From: JABIAG01 sp964561995
Lineage (GTDB): Archaea; Nanobdellota; Nanobdellia; Woesearchaeales; JABIAG01
NCBI GenBank assembly: GCA_964561995.1
Contig: CAZLQZ010000009.1
Location: 1-49,929 of the forward strand
Reading direction: 5' to 3'
DNA: 49,929 nt
This document shows positions 18,691-27,199 of the stretch, in pieces. Position numbers and translations under genes: made by a program. The first letter of the stretch is position 1, and each line of letters opens with the position of its first letter. The notes under the pieces are model-generated. The model saw only the letters and a list, made by a program, of their open reading frames with translations. It had not been told where the DNA came from and did no database searches.

Positions 18691-19418
18691 ATCACCTTCT
18701 TTCCCCACCATCCAGAATAAATATCATTTTCTAATTCAATGACATGAACTAATTTTAACTCCAATTTCAAATTATTTGTTTTTTTCATAACTAGATAATG
18801 CCAATATCTTCCTTTTGATTTTTTGATTTGTATATTTTTTAATTTTCTTAAATATTTTAAAAAATCAATTTTCTTACCATTATCCCAAATCTCAATTAGA
18901 TTTTCATACTCTTTTGGATGGTCTTTTCTGTATTCTTGTAATTCTAAAACTGCAATTCCTTCTTTAGTTAAAACTCTATTTACTTCTTCAATAAACAATG
19001 CCCTATCAGAAATATACTGCATTGTTGCCTGACAAAAAACAAAATCAAAAGAATTATTTTGAAAAGGTAATTTTTCACCTGCATCTATATTTGAATAAAT
19101 TTTAGGTATTTCTTCATTAGAAAATTTTTGGTCTTTTGCATATTCTTTTGTAAGTTTTTGATTTCATTCTCTTTCATAGTTTGTTCCAATAGTCTCAACT
19201 TTATCTCCATAGATTCGTTTTAGCTCCAAAAGTGCTCTGCCAAAACCCGTACCAATTTCTAAAATTTTTATTTGTCTTTTTCTATTTATAATTTTTTTAA
19301 TTTGATTAGAAATATTACCTATTCTTCCTTTCGCACCTTCCAAACCCTGTTCTCTTCCTTTTCTCCAAATAATTTCCCCTTTCTGTCCTCTTTTTTTAAT
19401 CCAATAATTCTTTTTCAT
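18675..19418 (-). CDS. SAM-dependent methyltransferase with one in-frame TGA
   Basis: A class I methyltransferase of 247 residues if the TGA at 19164-19166 is read through. Residues before it hold motif I (ILEIGTGFGRALLEL) and those after it hold DAGEKLPFQNNSFDFVF and FIEEVNRVLTKEG, so the Rossmann domain is split exactly at the TGA with no frame change and no missing part. The local peptide reads NYERE-(TGA)-NQKLTKEYA; Trp fits there in related methyltransferases as I recall them. The start MKKNYWIKK at 19418 has a TATA-like AAATATTTAAATC about 25 bases upstream. Alternatives are a fresh nonsense mutation or two separate polypeptides, the second of which would start inside a conserved domain. 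Substrate unknown. It is flanked by a direct repeat. Confidence 0.65.
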
Positions 19419-19507
19419 ATTAAACCCAAAACTAAAGTGATTTAAATATTTATTGAAATACAAAAACCATTCTTGTTTTTTTCCTATCTATAACAAATCT
19501 CATTATA

Positions 19508-19560
19508 AATATAAAGAAAACAAATCCATTCAAAAATAATTACTTTACTTTTTCATATGA
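19508..19560 (+). repeat. imperfect direct repeat, copy 2
   Basis: Partner of 18638-18690. This copy overlaps the 3' end and stop of the MscS gene and the space upstream of the methyltransferase gene. Both copies contain a minus-strand AAAAAGTAA gene end followed by the same trailer. Confidence 0.55.
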
Positions 19561-20585
19561 ACATCCATTTGTGGAAATGGTATTCCTATCTTATTTTTAT
19601 TAAGTACTTCATAAATTAACGTATTAGCTTGATCTAATGCTGAAAGCTTATCGCTATAATTTTTAATATAAAAGTAAGCCTTAAAATTTAATGCTGAATC
19701 AGCCATTTCTAAAAATCTAACATTAATATCTTCATTTTTGTCAAGACCTTCAACATTTTCAATTTCTTTAATAACAAGTTTCTTAACTTTTTTTATATTT
19801 GAACCATACTCAACACCAAAAGGAACAACAATTCTTATTGATGGACCAGGTTGAGCCACATTAATAAAAGCAGCATCTGCCAAATTACCATTTGGAACAA
19901 TTAAAACTTCTTTATCAAAAGTTTGTAGTTTAGTAGAACGCAAACCAATATCAATCACTTTACCTTTTTGTAATCCGTCAGCATTAACATCTATAACGTC
20001 ACCAGTTTTCATATTTTTATCAAGTATTAAAGAAATTCCTCCAAAGATATTTCCTAATGTTTTTTGTAAAGCAAAAGCAACTGCAAGACCAGCAACTCCT
20101 AATCCAGCAAGTGCAGGACCTACATTAATACCCCAAAAAGACAATATCAATAAAAAACCTAAAGTCCAAATAATTATTGAAGAAGATTTATGTAATAAAT
20201 CTAAAACTTGGTCATCCATATCAGATTTTGTTTTTTGTGAAATCTTTTTTGCAATATTAATAAAAAATATATCTGATAAAATAACTGCAATTTGAATAAA
20301 AACTAGATACAAAAAGGTATTAAGAACACCATGAATTATGCTTAAATATTCTGGAAATAAATTGTAAGTATCAAAAGCATATTTTAATCCTGAAAAAATA
20401 ATTACAAGAAAGATAGGAAAATGAGTTTTACTAGCAATTAAATCATCAATATCCGTTTTAGTTTTAATTGTTAATTTTAAAATAACTCTTTTAAAAATTA
20501 CAAAAAACAATTGAGCAAGAATAACTACAATAGCAATTACTAACAAAAAATTTTGCCAATTTTTAGGAAACAAATCTATTACCAC
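19545..20585 (-). CDS. mscS: MscS-family mechanosensitive channel
   Basis: 346 residues. N-terminal membrane helices (about 13-33, 55-70, 80-105 and 133-150) precede the pore-lining helix and beta domain. The TM3/beta signature GLGVAGLAVAFALQKTLGN is followed by FGGISLILDKNMKTGDVIDV, characteristic of MscS, and the C-terminal alpha/beta vestibule (VRFLEMADSALNFKAYFYI) is complete. Such channels open under membrane tension to release small solutes during osmotic downshock. The length fits a small MscS with an extra pair of N-terminal helices. It stands alone between the methyltransferase and rhomboid genes, on the same strand. Its 3' end carries a direct-repeat copy. Confidence 0.88.
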   Translation of the reverse strand: MVIDLFPKNWQNFLLVIAIVVILAQLFFVIFKRVILKLTIKTKTDIDDLIASKTHFPIFLVIIFSGLKYAFDTYNLFPEYLSIIHGVLNTFLYLVFIQIAVILSDIFFINIAKKISQKTKSDMDDQVLDLLHKSSSIIIWTLGFLLILSFWGINVGPALAGLGVAGLAVAFALQKTLGNIFGGISLILDKNMKTGDVIDVNADGLQKGKVIDIGLRSTKLQTFDKEVLIVPNGNLADAAFINVAQPGPSIRIVVPFGVEYGSNIKKVKKLVIKEIENVEGLDKNEDINVRFLEMADSALNFKAYFYIKNYSDKLSALDQANTLIYEVLNKNKIGIPFPQMDVHMKK

Positions 20586-20622
20586 AAAATCATATTGAAA
20601 TAGTAGTTTTTAAATCTTTTGT

Positions 20623-21399
20623 TTACATCCCAAACACAAAAGCAAACAACAATAATAAAATAAACAAAACTAAATTTATTAAAAATCCTTTAATCATTTT
20701 ACTTTTTTTATCTCTAGAAACTAACAACACAATTAACGCAATAGTAATATATCCACCCAAATGAGCGTAGTGATTAACCATTGTATTTTGAGGAACTAAT
20801 ACTCCCGAGATATCAGCAAGTATTGCCAACCACCCTACTAGAAATAAAGGTATTGGAATTCCTACAACGATATAAGTCATATAAAATGGTTTGAGCAAAA
20901 TTCCTGTTGCAATTAAACCTGCAATTGCTCCCGATGCGCCAATTCCACCAAGTCCCATTACAGCAGATAACAAATCAGCAATAATTGCAGAAAGAAAATA
21001 TATAACCAACATATTACCCTTAAATTCATTTTCAACAACTCTTCCAAAAATAAATAAAAATAACATATTACCAAACAAATGAGCAAACCCTGCATGCATA
21101 AACCAACTTGATACAATTGGGATTAAATTAAACTGCCATAGGTCCTGAGGTTGAAAAATAAATTTGTTTATTAATTCGGGATGATTTAAAACTAAAAAAA
21201 TTTCAATAATAAATACAATTATATTAATAACAATTAACCAGAAAGTAATCTTTGCTTCATAAATAAAGTTCCAGAAATCTTTTAATGGTTTAAATAAAAC
21301 ATTTACGTTCTTTTTACCAAGAGAAATCATAACAAGTAAATAAGGCAATTTGAATAAAAACAGAATGAATCTCCATACCAATCCTGATTCAGATTTCAT
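20623..21399 (-). CDS. rhomboid-family intramembrane serine protease
   Basis: 258 residues with about six to seven membrane helices. Diagnostic features are the H-x3-N pair in HLFGNMLFLF (H107, N111), the catalytic serine in GASGAIAG (S156) and the catalytic histidine in NHYAHLGGY (H213), so the Ser-His dyad is intact. Rhomboids cleave membrane proteins within or next to their transmembrane helix; the substrate here is unknown. Its ATG overlaps the TGA of the nucleotidyltransferase/HEPN gene by four bases (ATGA), implying coupled translation of a membrane protease with an RNA- or nucleotide-related enzyme. Confidence 0.9.
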   Translation of the reverse strand: MKSESGLVWRFILFLFKLPYLLVMISLGKKNVNVLFKPLKDFWNFIYEAKITFWLIVINIIVFIIEIFLVLNHPELINKFIFQPQDLWQFNLIPIVSSWFMHAGFAHLFGNMLFLFIFGRVVENEFKGNMLVIYFLSAIIADLLSAVMGLGGIGASGAIAGLIATGILLKPFYMTYIVVGIPIPLFLVGWLAILADISGVLVPQNTMVNHYAHLGGYITIALIVLLVSRDKKSKMIKGFLINLVLFILLLLFAFVFGM

Positions 21400-22205
21400 T
21401 TTTCTAAATTATTTTTATCAACAATAATACGCATTTTATCTACAAATTTAGAAGCATCTTTGTAATATTTATCATATTTTAACCCAGAAATATTTTTTAA
21501 TTCTCCATGGTCAATATTTTTCATAATCTTATAAAAATTTTTAACAATATTTACATATTCAGAAGTAATTAATTTTTTAGAAATAAATTTTTCTTTCATT
21601 AAATCTGCAATGTGTTCTGGACTAGGTGGAATTTCACCCATCGACATTAAAGCAGCATGAGCAGAATCCATTACAGCCCAATACAAGTCTGAAACAGCCC
21701 TTAACAAGTGCCATTGAGAATTTTTCAGTGAAGAAGGAGCTTTCATAAAATAAGTCCATACTGATTCAGATGTGGGTCTTATTCTTCCTTGCATTAATAA
21801 TGCTTTTAATGGATCAAACATCCCAGTATCCAATAATGCAATACCATCTCGAATGATATTAATACCCACAGGGTCACCATTTCTAACATATTCCCAAAAT
21901 GAAGTTAATTTTAATGTTGTAATATGTAATCTTTTTGAAGTTTTGTGAATTATTTTTTCAATAATTATTCTATAAGTTTCTGCAACCTCTGCACCAAGTT
22001 CCATAGATACATCGTCAATAACTACTAAAACATCTACATCCCCTTCTGATTTGTGTCTAGCAGTTGAACCAAATAAAACTACAGTTTTTAAAAAAGTGCC
22101 AAATTCATCATAAATTTGTTTAGTAAATTGTCTTGCAATTTTAATTGCTTCGGGATCAAATTTTCCAAGATCTTCTACCCCCCGTTTTCTAATCTTAAAT
22201 TCCAT
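21396..22205 (-). CDS. nucleotidyltransferase fused to a HEPN-like helical domain
   Basis: The N-terminal ~120 residues form a polymerase beta-type nucleotidyltransferase with VVLFGSTARHKSEGDVDVLV (G46, S47, D56, D58). The C-terminal half is all-helical, with SDLYWAVMDSAHAALMSMGE and FYKIMKNIDHGEL; the latter contains K-x3-H-like residues where HEPN domains carry their C-terminal motif. This makes a single-chain nucleotidyltransferase/HEPN architecture, distinct from the two split HEPN/MNT pairs in this window. Nucleotidyl transfer activity is supported by the residues; the HEPN assignment is tentative. It is the first gene of a pair with rhomboid and is divergent from the next MNT operon, sharing the promoter region 22206-22313. 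Confidence 0.7.
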   Translation of the reverse strand: MEFKIRKRGVEDLGKFDPEAIKIARQFTKQIYDEFGTFLKTVVLFGSTARHKSEGDVDVLVVIDDVSMELGAEVAETYRIIIEKIIHKTSKRLHITTLKLTSFWEYVRNGDPVGINIIRDGIALLDTGMFDPLKALLMQGRIRPTSESVWTYFMKAPSSLKNSQWHLLRAVSDLYWAVMDSAHAALMSMGEIPPSPEHIADLMKEKFISKKLITSEYVNIVKNFYKIMKNIDHGELKNISGLKYDKYYKDASKFVDKMRIIVDKNNLEK

Positions 22206-22280
22206 TAAGTTAAAAGTTAGATTGAGAGTTTATTAACTTTCCTTACTATTTTATAATGGTAAAGAAAAATAAAACGAAAA

Positions 22281-22312
22281 GTTTATATATCAAGTGATAA
22301 TTATAATTATCA
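22281..22312 (+). promoter_or_regulatory. TATA box plus perfect 18-bp palindromic operator
   Basis: GTTTATATATC (22281-22291) is a strong archaeal TATA box. TGATAATTATAATTATCA (22295-22312) is a perfect palindrome that ends one base before the ATG of the MNT gene at 22314. It covers the place where a leaderless transcript would begin, so a dimer bound there would block initiation. The product of the first gene has an N-terminal HTH and is the natural candidate repressor. Autoregulation is inference; the palindrome and box are direct observations. Confidence 0.65.
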
Positions 22313-22313
22313 A

Positions 22314-22847
22314 ATGAGTAAAAAAAGTATCAAAGAACAGATTAAAGAGTATTTTTTAATAAATCCCACAATCAAACTCAGAGTTAGACAAATTGAAAGA
22401 ACAATTAATGTACCACTCCCATCAGTTATAAGATATACTAAAGAATTAGAAACAGAAGGAATTCTTAAAATAAATGAAATTGTTAATATTAAAGCATATT
22501 CAGCAAATAGATCATCAGAATCATTTAAGATTGAAAAGACATTACATAATCTTCGACAACTTCACATAAGCAATCTAATTAGTTATTTAAAAGAAGAATA
22601 CAGCAATCCAACAATTATTATTTTTGGTTCTTATTCAAAAGGAGAAGATATTGAAAAAAGCGATATAGATTTATATATTCAAACCCCATCCAAAAAAAAG
22701 ATTACTTTAAGTCAATTTGAAAAAAAACTTAAAAGAAATATCCATACATTCATATATAAAAATATTAATTTAATTAAAAATAAAGATTTAGCAAATAACA
22801 TAATCAACGGTATTGTTTTAAATGGTTTTATTGAGGTTTTAAAATGA
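22314..22847 (+). CDS. HTH-MNT nucleotidyltransferase of a HEPN/MNT operon
   Basis: 177 residues. An N-terminal winged HTH (residues ~5-60, with RVRQIERTINVPLPSVIRYT) is joined to a nucleotidyltransferase domain bearing IIIFGSYSKGEDIEKSDIDL (G105, S106, D117, D119), the GS and DxD metal-binding motif. It ends with NIINGIVLNGFIEVLK, a tail seen in this MNT subfamily. It would act as antitoxin or regulator for the following HEPN protein, whose ATG overlaps its TGA by four bases. The perfect palindrome just before its start suggests autoregulation by its own HTH. It has the same architecture and residue spacing as the MNT at 1491-2066, but the sequences are well diverged. Confidence 0.85.
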   Translation: MSKKSIKEQIKEYFLINPTIKLRVRQIERTINVPLPSVIRYTKELETEGILKINEIVNIKAYSANRSSESFKIEKTLHNLRQLHISNLISYLKEEYSNPTIIIFGSYSKGEDIEKSDIDLYIQTPSKKKITLSQFEKKLKRNIHTFIYKNINLIKNKDLANNIINGIVLNGFIEVLK

Positions 22848-23269
22848 AAGAAGCCAATTGGCAAGAATGTATTGAAAACAACTCGGCAATTGAAATAACT
22901 CCTAATAACTCTAAAGTGGATTCATTAAAAGATACTTCAAATGGTCGAATTGAATTCTTAAAGGACATAATTATTATAGAAGATAATGCCAACTATGTTT
23001 TTGAAAACTATTATTCATCGATGTTAGAACTATTTCATTGTTTAATGTTAATCAAAGGATTTAAAGTTCTTAATCATTTATGCATCGGACATTACATTAA
23101 AGATCAATTAAATAATGAAAAAATATTCAGATTATTTGATGATGCAAGATATAAAAAAAATTCATTAATTTATTATGGTAAAAAAATGGATTTTGAAATA
23201 GCAAAAGAAGCAATTAATAAATGTAAAGAATTGATTTCAATAACAAAAAAATTAATTGAAAAAGTTTAA
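22844..23269 (+). CDS. HEPN-like protein, partner of the MNT
   Basis: 141 residues, helical. ANYVFENYYSSMLELFHCLMLIKGFKV resembles HEPN helices 1-2, and RLFDDARYKKNSLIYYG (R102, N106) resembles the late R-x-x-R-N-x3-YYG motif of HEPN proteins paired with MNTs. It is coupled to the MNT gene by an ATGA overlap and is six bases before the Fis-type HTH gene. RNase toxicity or tRNA cleavage is known for some HEPN relatives, but the canonical R-x4-6-H motif is not evident, so it may act in another way. Confidence 0.65.
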   Translation: MKEANWQECIENNSAIEITPNNSKVDSLKDTSNGRIEFLKDIIIIEDNANYVFENYYSSMLELFHCLMLIKGFKVLNHLCIGHYIKDQLNNEKIFRLFDDARYKKNSLIYYGKKMDFEIAKEAINKCKELISITKKLIEKV

Positions 23270-23275
23270 AGAAAA

Positions 23276-23914
23276 ATGACTAAAAAAGCTTTAGAAGAAG
23301 TTCTTGAAAAAAAAGTAGAACCTGTTATAGAAGAAGCTATGAAAAAATTTTTAGGAATAAGAATTTCAGAAATTAAAGGAGAAATATCAGATAAGATTTT
23401 AAATTCACCATTACTAGGATTAAATATTGATTTTAATTTACCTTTCAAAGAAGCTAAAAAAAAATTTAAAAAAGCATTTCTTCAAAAACTATTACAAACT
23501 CATCACGGAAACATTTCAGAAGTTGCACGTTTAACAGGAGTTGATAGAAGAAGCATCCACAGATTAGTTGAAAAGAAAAAAAGTCAAAAAATAAGAAAAG
23601 ATTTACTTAAACCCTATTACTTAAAACAAAAAGAAGTAGAAGGAATTATTGAAAATGTTTTAGATTCATATAAAAGCATAATTCGAGAAGAAAAAATTGA
23701 TAATTTTTATGAAGCCACACCTGAAATTTCAAAAAATATTGTTGATGAACTTCCAGATTTAGATTTAAATTTAAAAGAAGCAGAAGAAGAATTTGAAAAA
23801 ATTTATTTATTAAGAAAGTTAGGAGAAAATAATAACGATTTAACTATAACTTCTCAAAAGATTAAATTAAGATATGAAACACTTATAAGAAAATTAAAAA
23901 AATTAGAAATATAA
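23276..23914 (+). CDS. protein with Fis/NtrC-type HTH domains
   Basis: 212 residues. Residues 62-99 (FLQKLLQTHHGNISEVARLT then GVDRRSIHRLVEK) match the Fis/HTH_8 DNA-binding domain found at the end of bacterial enhancer-binding proteins (pattern GN-x-SEVARLTGVDR-x-S-x-x-R). A second, weaker copy lies at ~168-212 (EEEFEKIYLLRKLGENNNDL then ITSQKIKLRYETLIRKL), so two Fis-like units may lie in one chain. There is no AAA+ or receiver domain. It is the third gene of the MNT-HEPN operon, so it may regulate it or share its signal. Fis-type HTH is mainly bacterial, which is notable next to the sigma-70-like gene in the same window. Confidence 0.65.
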   Translation: MTKKALEEVLEKKVEPVIEEAMKKFLGIRISEIKGEISDKILNSPLLGLNIDFNLPFKEAKKKFKKAFLQKLLQTHHGNISEVARLTGVDRRSIHRLVEKKKSQKIRKDLLKPYYLKQKEVEGIIENVLDSYKSIIREEKIDNFYEATPEISKNIVDELPDLDLNLKEAEEEFEKIYLLRKLGENNNDLTITSQKIKLRYETLIRKLKKLEI

Positions 23915-23918
23915 AAAA

Positions 23919-24425
23919 TTAAATTTTTGCAGCCATCTTAGCAAGTAATTTTTTATTTCTATCACTTAAATTAGAACCATATTTTTTAACTAATCTTTTA
24001 AACCATTTTTTAACATAATCCTTTTTAATTTTTTTACCAGTAGAATTTAACAATTCAGCAATAACATTATTAGAATCCACAATATCACCCCATTGTTTAC
24101 CCGAAAAATAAGGATTTAAGATCATCATTTTTTCCACAATAGCCATATAATAACCAAGAGCACCACCCAATAATTTTGCTTGTTCTAACACACTTTTACC
24201 TTTTGCATCTTTAATTTTTTTTTGTACATCTACCAAATAAAAGTTATACCAGTCTCTGTTACTCGATTCAATTCTCGCAGCTTCATCAAAAATAATACGC
24301 CTTGATTTTATAAAATGTCTAACAAAAATTTTAACAGTTTCAGCCCTAGTATTATTTTCAACCAAATCAAATATTTCTAAAAATTCATTTTCTGCAGCTT
24401 TTAAATCTGTTTTTTCTTGACTCAT
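23919..24425 (-). CDS. hypothetical helical protein, 168 aa
   Basis: Predicted almost all alpha-helical and basic at the C-terminus (KKIKKDYVKKWFKRLVKKYG). There is no signal peptide or membrane segment. The chosen start MSQEKTDLK at 24425 has GGTGAT about six bases upstream and TATA-like ATTTATATATTATATA further up; an in-frame ATG at 24437 would include part of the Shine-Dalgarno sequence. It converges on the Fis-type gene with four bases between stops. I do not recognise the family. Confidence 0.6.
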   Translation of the reverse strand: MSQEKTDLKAAENEFLEIFDLVENNTRAETVKIFVRHFIKSRRIIFDEAARIESSNRDWYNFYLVDVQKKIKDAKGKSVLEQAKLLGGALGYYMAIVEKMMILNPYFSGKQWGDIVDSNNVIAELLNSTGKKIKKDYVKKWFKRLVKKYGSNLSDRNKKLLAKMAAKI

Positions 24426-24537
24426 TATTATCACCAACCGTTATTTTTAATAAATTTATAAATATATAATATATAAATGTTTTCATACATAAATTAAATT
24501 AACAAACTTTATATTATAATATTTTATTACCAATCAC

Positions 24538-25212
24538 ATGAACATTGATAAACAAATATTTGAAAAGTTTCCAGGACTTACAATTGGCATTGTAAAAGCT
24601 AAAGGAATAGACAATAAAGGAATTAATGAAGAACTAATTCAACTATTAAGAGATAAAGAAAAAGAAATTAAAGAAAACTTTCAAAAAGATAAACTTTCAG
24701 AAAATCCAAAAATAGGATGTTGGAGAAAAGCATACTCATCATTTGGTGCTAAACCAAAAAAATACAGATGTTCAGTTGAAAATCTATACATAATGATTTT
24801 AGATGGAATTGAATTAAAACATTACAGCAAATTGGTAGACATTTACAATTATATTTCAATTAAACACATGATCCCAGTAGGAGGAGATGACATGGATAAT
24901 GTTGACGGAGAAGTTATTTTAAAATTCGCAGATGGAACAGAAACATTCAAAGAATTAAATTCTGATGAAATTAAAAATCCTCAAGAAGGTGAAGTAATTT
25001 ACAAAGACGATAAAGAAGTATTGTGCAGAAGATGGAACTGGCGAGAATGCGATAAATCCAAAATGACAGAAAATACTACTAATGTTAATTTAGTTATTGA
25101 AGGCTTAAACCCATTTTCTAAAGATGACATTGAAATGATAACAAACGAATTAGCAGAATTAGTTAAAAAATATGTTGGTGGAGAAATAGAAACCGAAATA
25201 ATATCAGAATAA
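24538..25212 (+). CDS. B3/B4 tRNA-synthetase-like domain protein
   Basis: 224 residues matching the standalone B3/B4 domain, otherwise found in the PheRS beta subunit where it includes the editing site. Visible hallmarks are the central WRKAYSSFGAKPKKYRCSVENL, VDIYNYISIKHMIPVGGDDMD and the late RRWNWRECDKSKMT. Standalone B3/B4 proteins are thought to hydrolyse mischarged aminoacyl-tRNA or bind tRNA; the actual substrate is unknown. CTTTATATTA gives a TATA box ~28 bases before the ATG. The next gene starts one base after its stop, so the two are co-transcribed. Confidence 0.85.
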   Translation: MNIDKQIFEKFPGLTIGIVKAKGIDNKGINEELIQLLRDKEKEIKENFQKDKLSENPKIGCWRKAYSSFGAKPKKYRCSVENLYIMILDGIELKHYSKLVDIYNYISIKHMIPVGGDDMDNVDGEVILKFADGTETFKELNSDEIKNPQEGEVIYKDDKEVLCRRWNWRECDKSKMTENTTNVNLVIEGLNPFSKDDIEMITNELAELVKKYVGGEIETEIISE

Positions 25213-25213
25213 A

Positions 25214-25462
25214 ATGGACTATGAAAAAGAAATTAATTTATTAAAAGAAAGAAACAAAATAGTTGAAAATAATAAAGCTTGGGAAATTTCTTTATTTAGA
25301 AAAATCACAATATTAATAATTACTTATGTAATTGCAGCATGGTGGATGTACACAATTAATGTTTCTAACTTTTGGTTAAATGCATTAATTCCTACAGGAG
25401 GTTATTTTCTTTCTACTTTAACAATACCTTTTATTAAGAAATGGTGGATAAATAAAAATTAA
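25214..25462 (+). CDS. small two-helix membrane protein, 82 aa
   Basis: A charged N-terminus (MDYEKEINLLKERNKIVENN) is followed by two hydrophobic helices (about residues 27-46 and 52-72) with Trp-rich ends and a basic C-terminus (KKWWINKN). It lies directly downstream of the B3/B4 gene and is likely in the same operon. No named family or function. Confidence 0.6.
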   Translation: MDYEKEINLLKERNKIVENNKAWEISLFRKITILIITYVIAAWWMYTINVSNFWLNALIPTGGYFLSTLTIPFIKKWWINKN

Positions 25463-25468
25463 TATTTT

Positions 25469-25576
25469 TTAATCAATAAATTCATCAAACGCTTTTTTCT
25501 CATAATACTCTTCATGATGATTATCTTCAATAGAAACATTAACTTCTTCCATTTTACGTTTAAAACTTATTCTCAT
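25469..25576 (-). CDS. small acidic protein, 35 aa
   Basis: An ATG at 25576 opens a 35-codon frame (MRISFKRKMEEVNVSIEDNH and onward) ending in TAA. It has a basic head and an acidic, His/Tyr-containing tail. A TATA-like TTTTTATATATG lies ~25 bases before the start, which supports expression. It converges on the 82-aa gene with six bases between stops. Function unknown; small size makes the call tentative. Confidence 0.4.
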   Translation of the reverse strand: MRISFKRKMEEVNVSIEDNHHEEYYEKKAFDEFID

Positions 25577-25625
25577 CTAATAAACATATATAAAAATTAA
25601 TTTAAAAATGTTGTGTATATGCAAT

Positions 25626-26408
25626 TTATCCACCAGCACTAGTATACTTTCTCATGGCCAACTTCCAAACATACAATGAGAGTATAAAAAACACAAAAAC
25701 AGGAATAACTGCTTCAAGCAAAAGTTTTATAGAAAACCCATTAATTAAAACAATAGAAGGATAGTATGCAGAGATTGCTATTGGAAAAAAGAAAGTAAGC
25801 ATAAATCTTAAACCAACACCATAAACACTTGAAGGATATCTTGCAAAATCACTTATTTTAAAAAACAAGTCCAACAATGCCCAAGATTGAACAATCAAAA
25901 ATGTTAATGCTGAAATCAAAACCATTATTGCATATTGAAAAATAAAAGCTACCAAAATTAACAGCACATAAATCCAAAAATTTAACGATATTGCAAGATT
26001 AAGTTTTATAAAAGCAAATATTATCAATGCTAAACCAACAGCAACTTGACCCAATCCATCCCAATCTGTTGCAATTGCAGTTAAATAAAAAAGTGTATCA
26101 ACAGGCTTTAAAAGATATTTATCAAAAGTCCCCCTTCTAACTCCGGAAATAACTTTAGCAGGAATTTGAACAAAAGCAAAATGACCAAAACCAAAAACTA
26201 AAGTTAAAGTACCTTGAAAAAGTAAAAACTCATACAAACTCCAACCAGGAATTCCAGAAGTTGAAGTGTAAATTAAAATAATAATTAATGGACCGATAAA
26301 ATCTTTAAACATTGTAGCAATTACAGTAATTAGAAAATTCCATTTATAAGCCATATCCTGACTTAAAGTTAACTGCATTCCTTTCTTAAAAATTCCTGCC
26401 CTAGTCAT
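25626..26408 (-). CDS. ABC-2 type exporter permease (second)
   Basis: 260 residues with about six membrane helices. It resembles the DUF990/ABC-2 permeases that occur as pairs with a NatA-like ATPase. GVRRGTFDKYLLKPVD is the typical cytosolic loop motif (R-G-x-x-D-x-x-L-L-K-P) of this family. It is the last gene of a three-gene operon, with an ATGA overlap to the first permease. Substrate unknown. Confidence 0.85.
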   Translation of the reverse strand: MTRAGIFKKGMQLTLSQDMAYKWNFLITVIATMFKDFIGPLIIILIYTSTSGIPGWSLYEFLLFQGTLTLVFGFGHFAFVQIPAKVISGVRRGTFDKYLLKPVDTLFYLTAIATDWDGLGQVAVGLALIIFAFIKLNLAISLNFWIYVLLILVAFIFQYAIMVLISALTFLIVQSWALLDLFFKISDFARYPSSVYGVGLRFMLTFFFPIAISAYYPSIVLINGFSIKLLLEAVIPVFVFFILSLYVWKLAMRKYTSAGG

Positions 26409-27199
26409 ACTCCTGCACCTGCAAACTTTTTAAACGCTTTTTTGTATACAAATACAGCAATTAAATAAAACACACCAATCCAAATTAATTGAATTAAAAA
26501 TAATGGCCATGCTTCCATAATGGTATATTTTTGAAGATAAAAATTTATTGGAACAAAACGCATATATTGAAAAGGCAAGAACTTAAAAACAACCTGAAAA
26601 GATAACGGGAAAAAAGTAAGAGGTATTAATCCACCTTCTAAAAATGCTTTAATCGCAGTTTTGATTTTTCTTAATCCATAAATTTCTTTAAACCAAAATG
26701 CCGTGAGTCCAACACAAAAAGTTAGAAAATAATTTAATAAAAAAGCAAAAATTAATGAAATTAAAAAAAATACAAAATAAAGTATTGAAGGTACTGGAAC
26801 TTTAATAAAAAATATTGCAATAAGTATAGTAGGAATTACTTCTATTATAAAAGCCAAAGATCTAAAACCACACGTTACATAAAATAAATTCCAGATATAT
26901 GATATAGGTCTTAAAAAATCACTTACAACAACTCCAGATTTAATATCATTACCCATCCAAGCATCAACATCGACATAAGTTAACATTCCAACAACCATAG
27001 ATAAAGCATAATAAGTTATTAATTCTAAAAATGTATAACCATTAAGAACTGATTGACCACTATAAGAAAAAATTGACCCCCACAAATAATAATAAATAAT
27101 TAGTGCTAAAGGTACACCTATTAAACTCACAAAAAAATGAGCCCTATAAGCTAAACCAAGTTTAAATGCATTTTTTACTAATCCCTTAAACTTCTTCAT
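26405..27199 (-). CDS. ABC-2 type exporter permease (first)
   Basis: 264 residues with about six membrane helices. DIKSGVVVSDFLRPISYIW is the counterpart of the R-G-x-x-D-x-x-L-x-P loop in its partner permease. It presumably forms a heterodimer with the 25626-26408 product, driven by the ATPase at 27186-28178. It overlaps the ATPase gene by 14 bases and the second permease by four, so all three are made together. Confidence 0.85.
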   Translation of the reverse strand: MKKFKGLVKNAFKLGLAYRAHFFVSLIGVPLALIIYYYLWGSIFSYSGQSVLNGYTFLELITYYALSMVVGMLTYVDVDAWMGNDIKSGVVVSDFLRPISYIWNLFYVTCGFRSLAFIIEVIPTILIAIFFIKVPVPSILYFVFFLISLIFAFLLNYFLTFCVGLTAFWFKEIYGLRKIKTAIKAFLEGGLIPLTFFPLSFQVVFKFLPFQYMRFVPINFYLQKYTIMEAWPLFLIQLIWIGVFYLIAVFVYKKAFKKFAGAGV

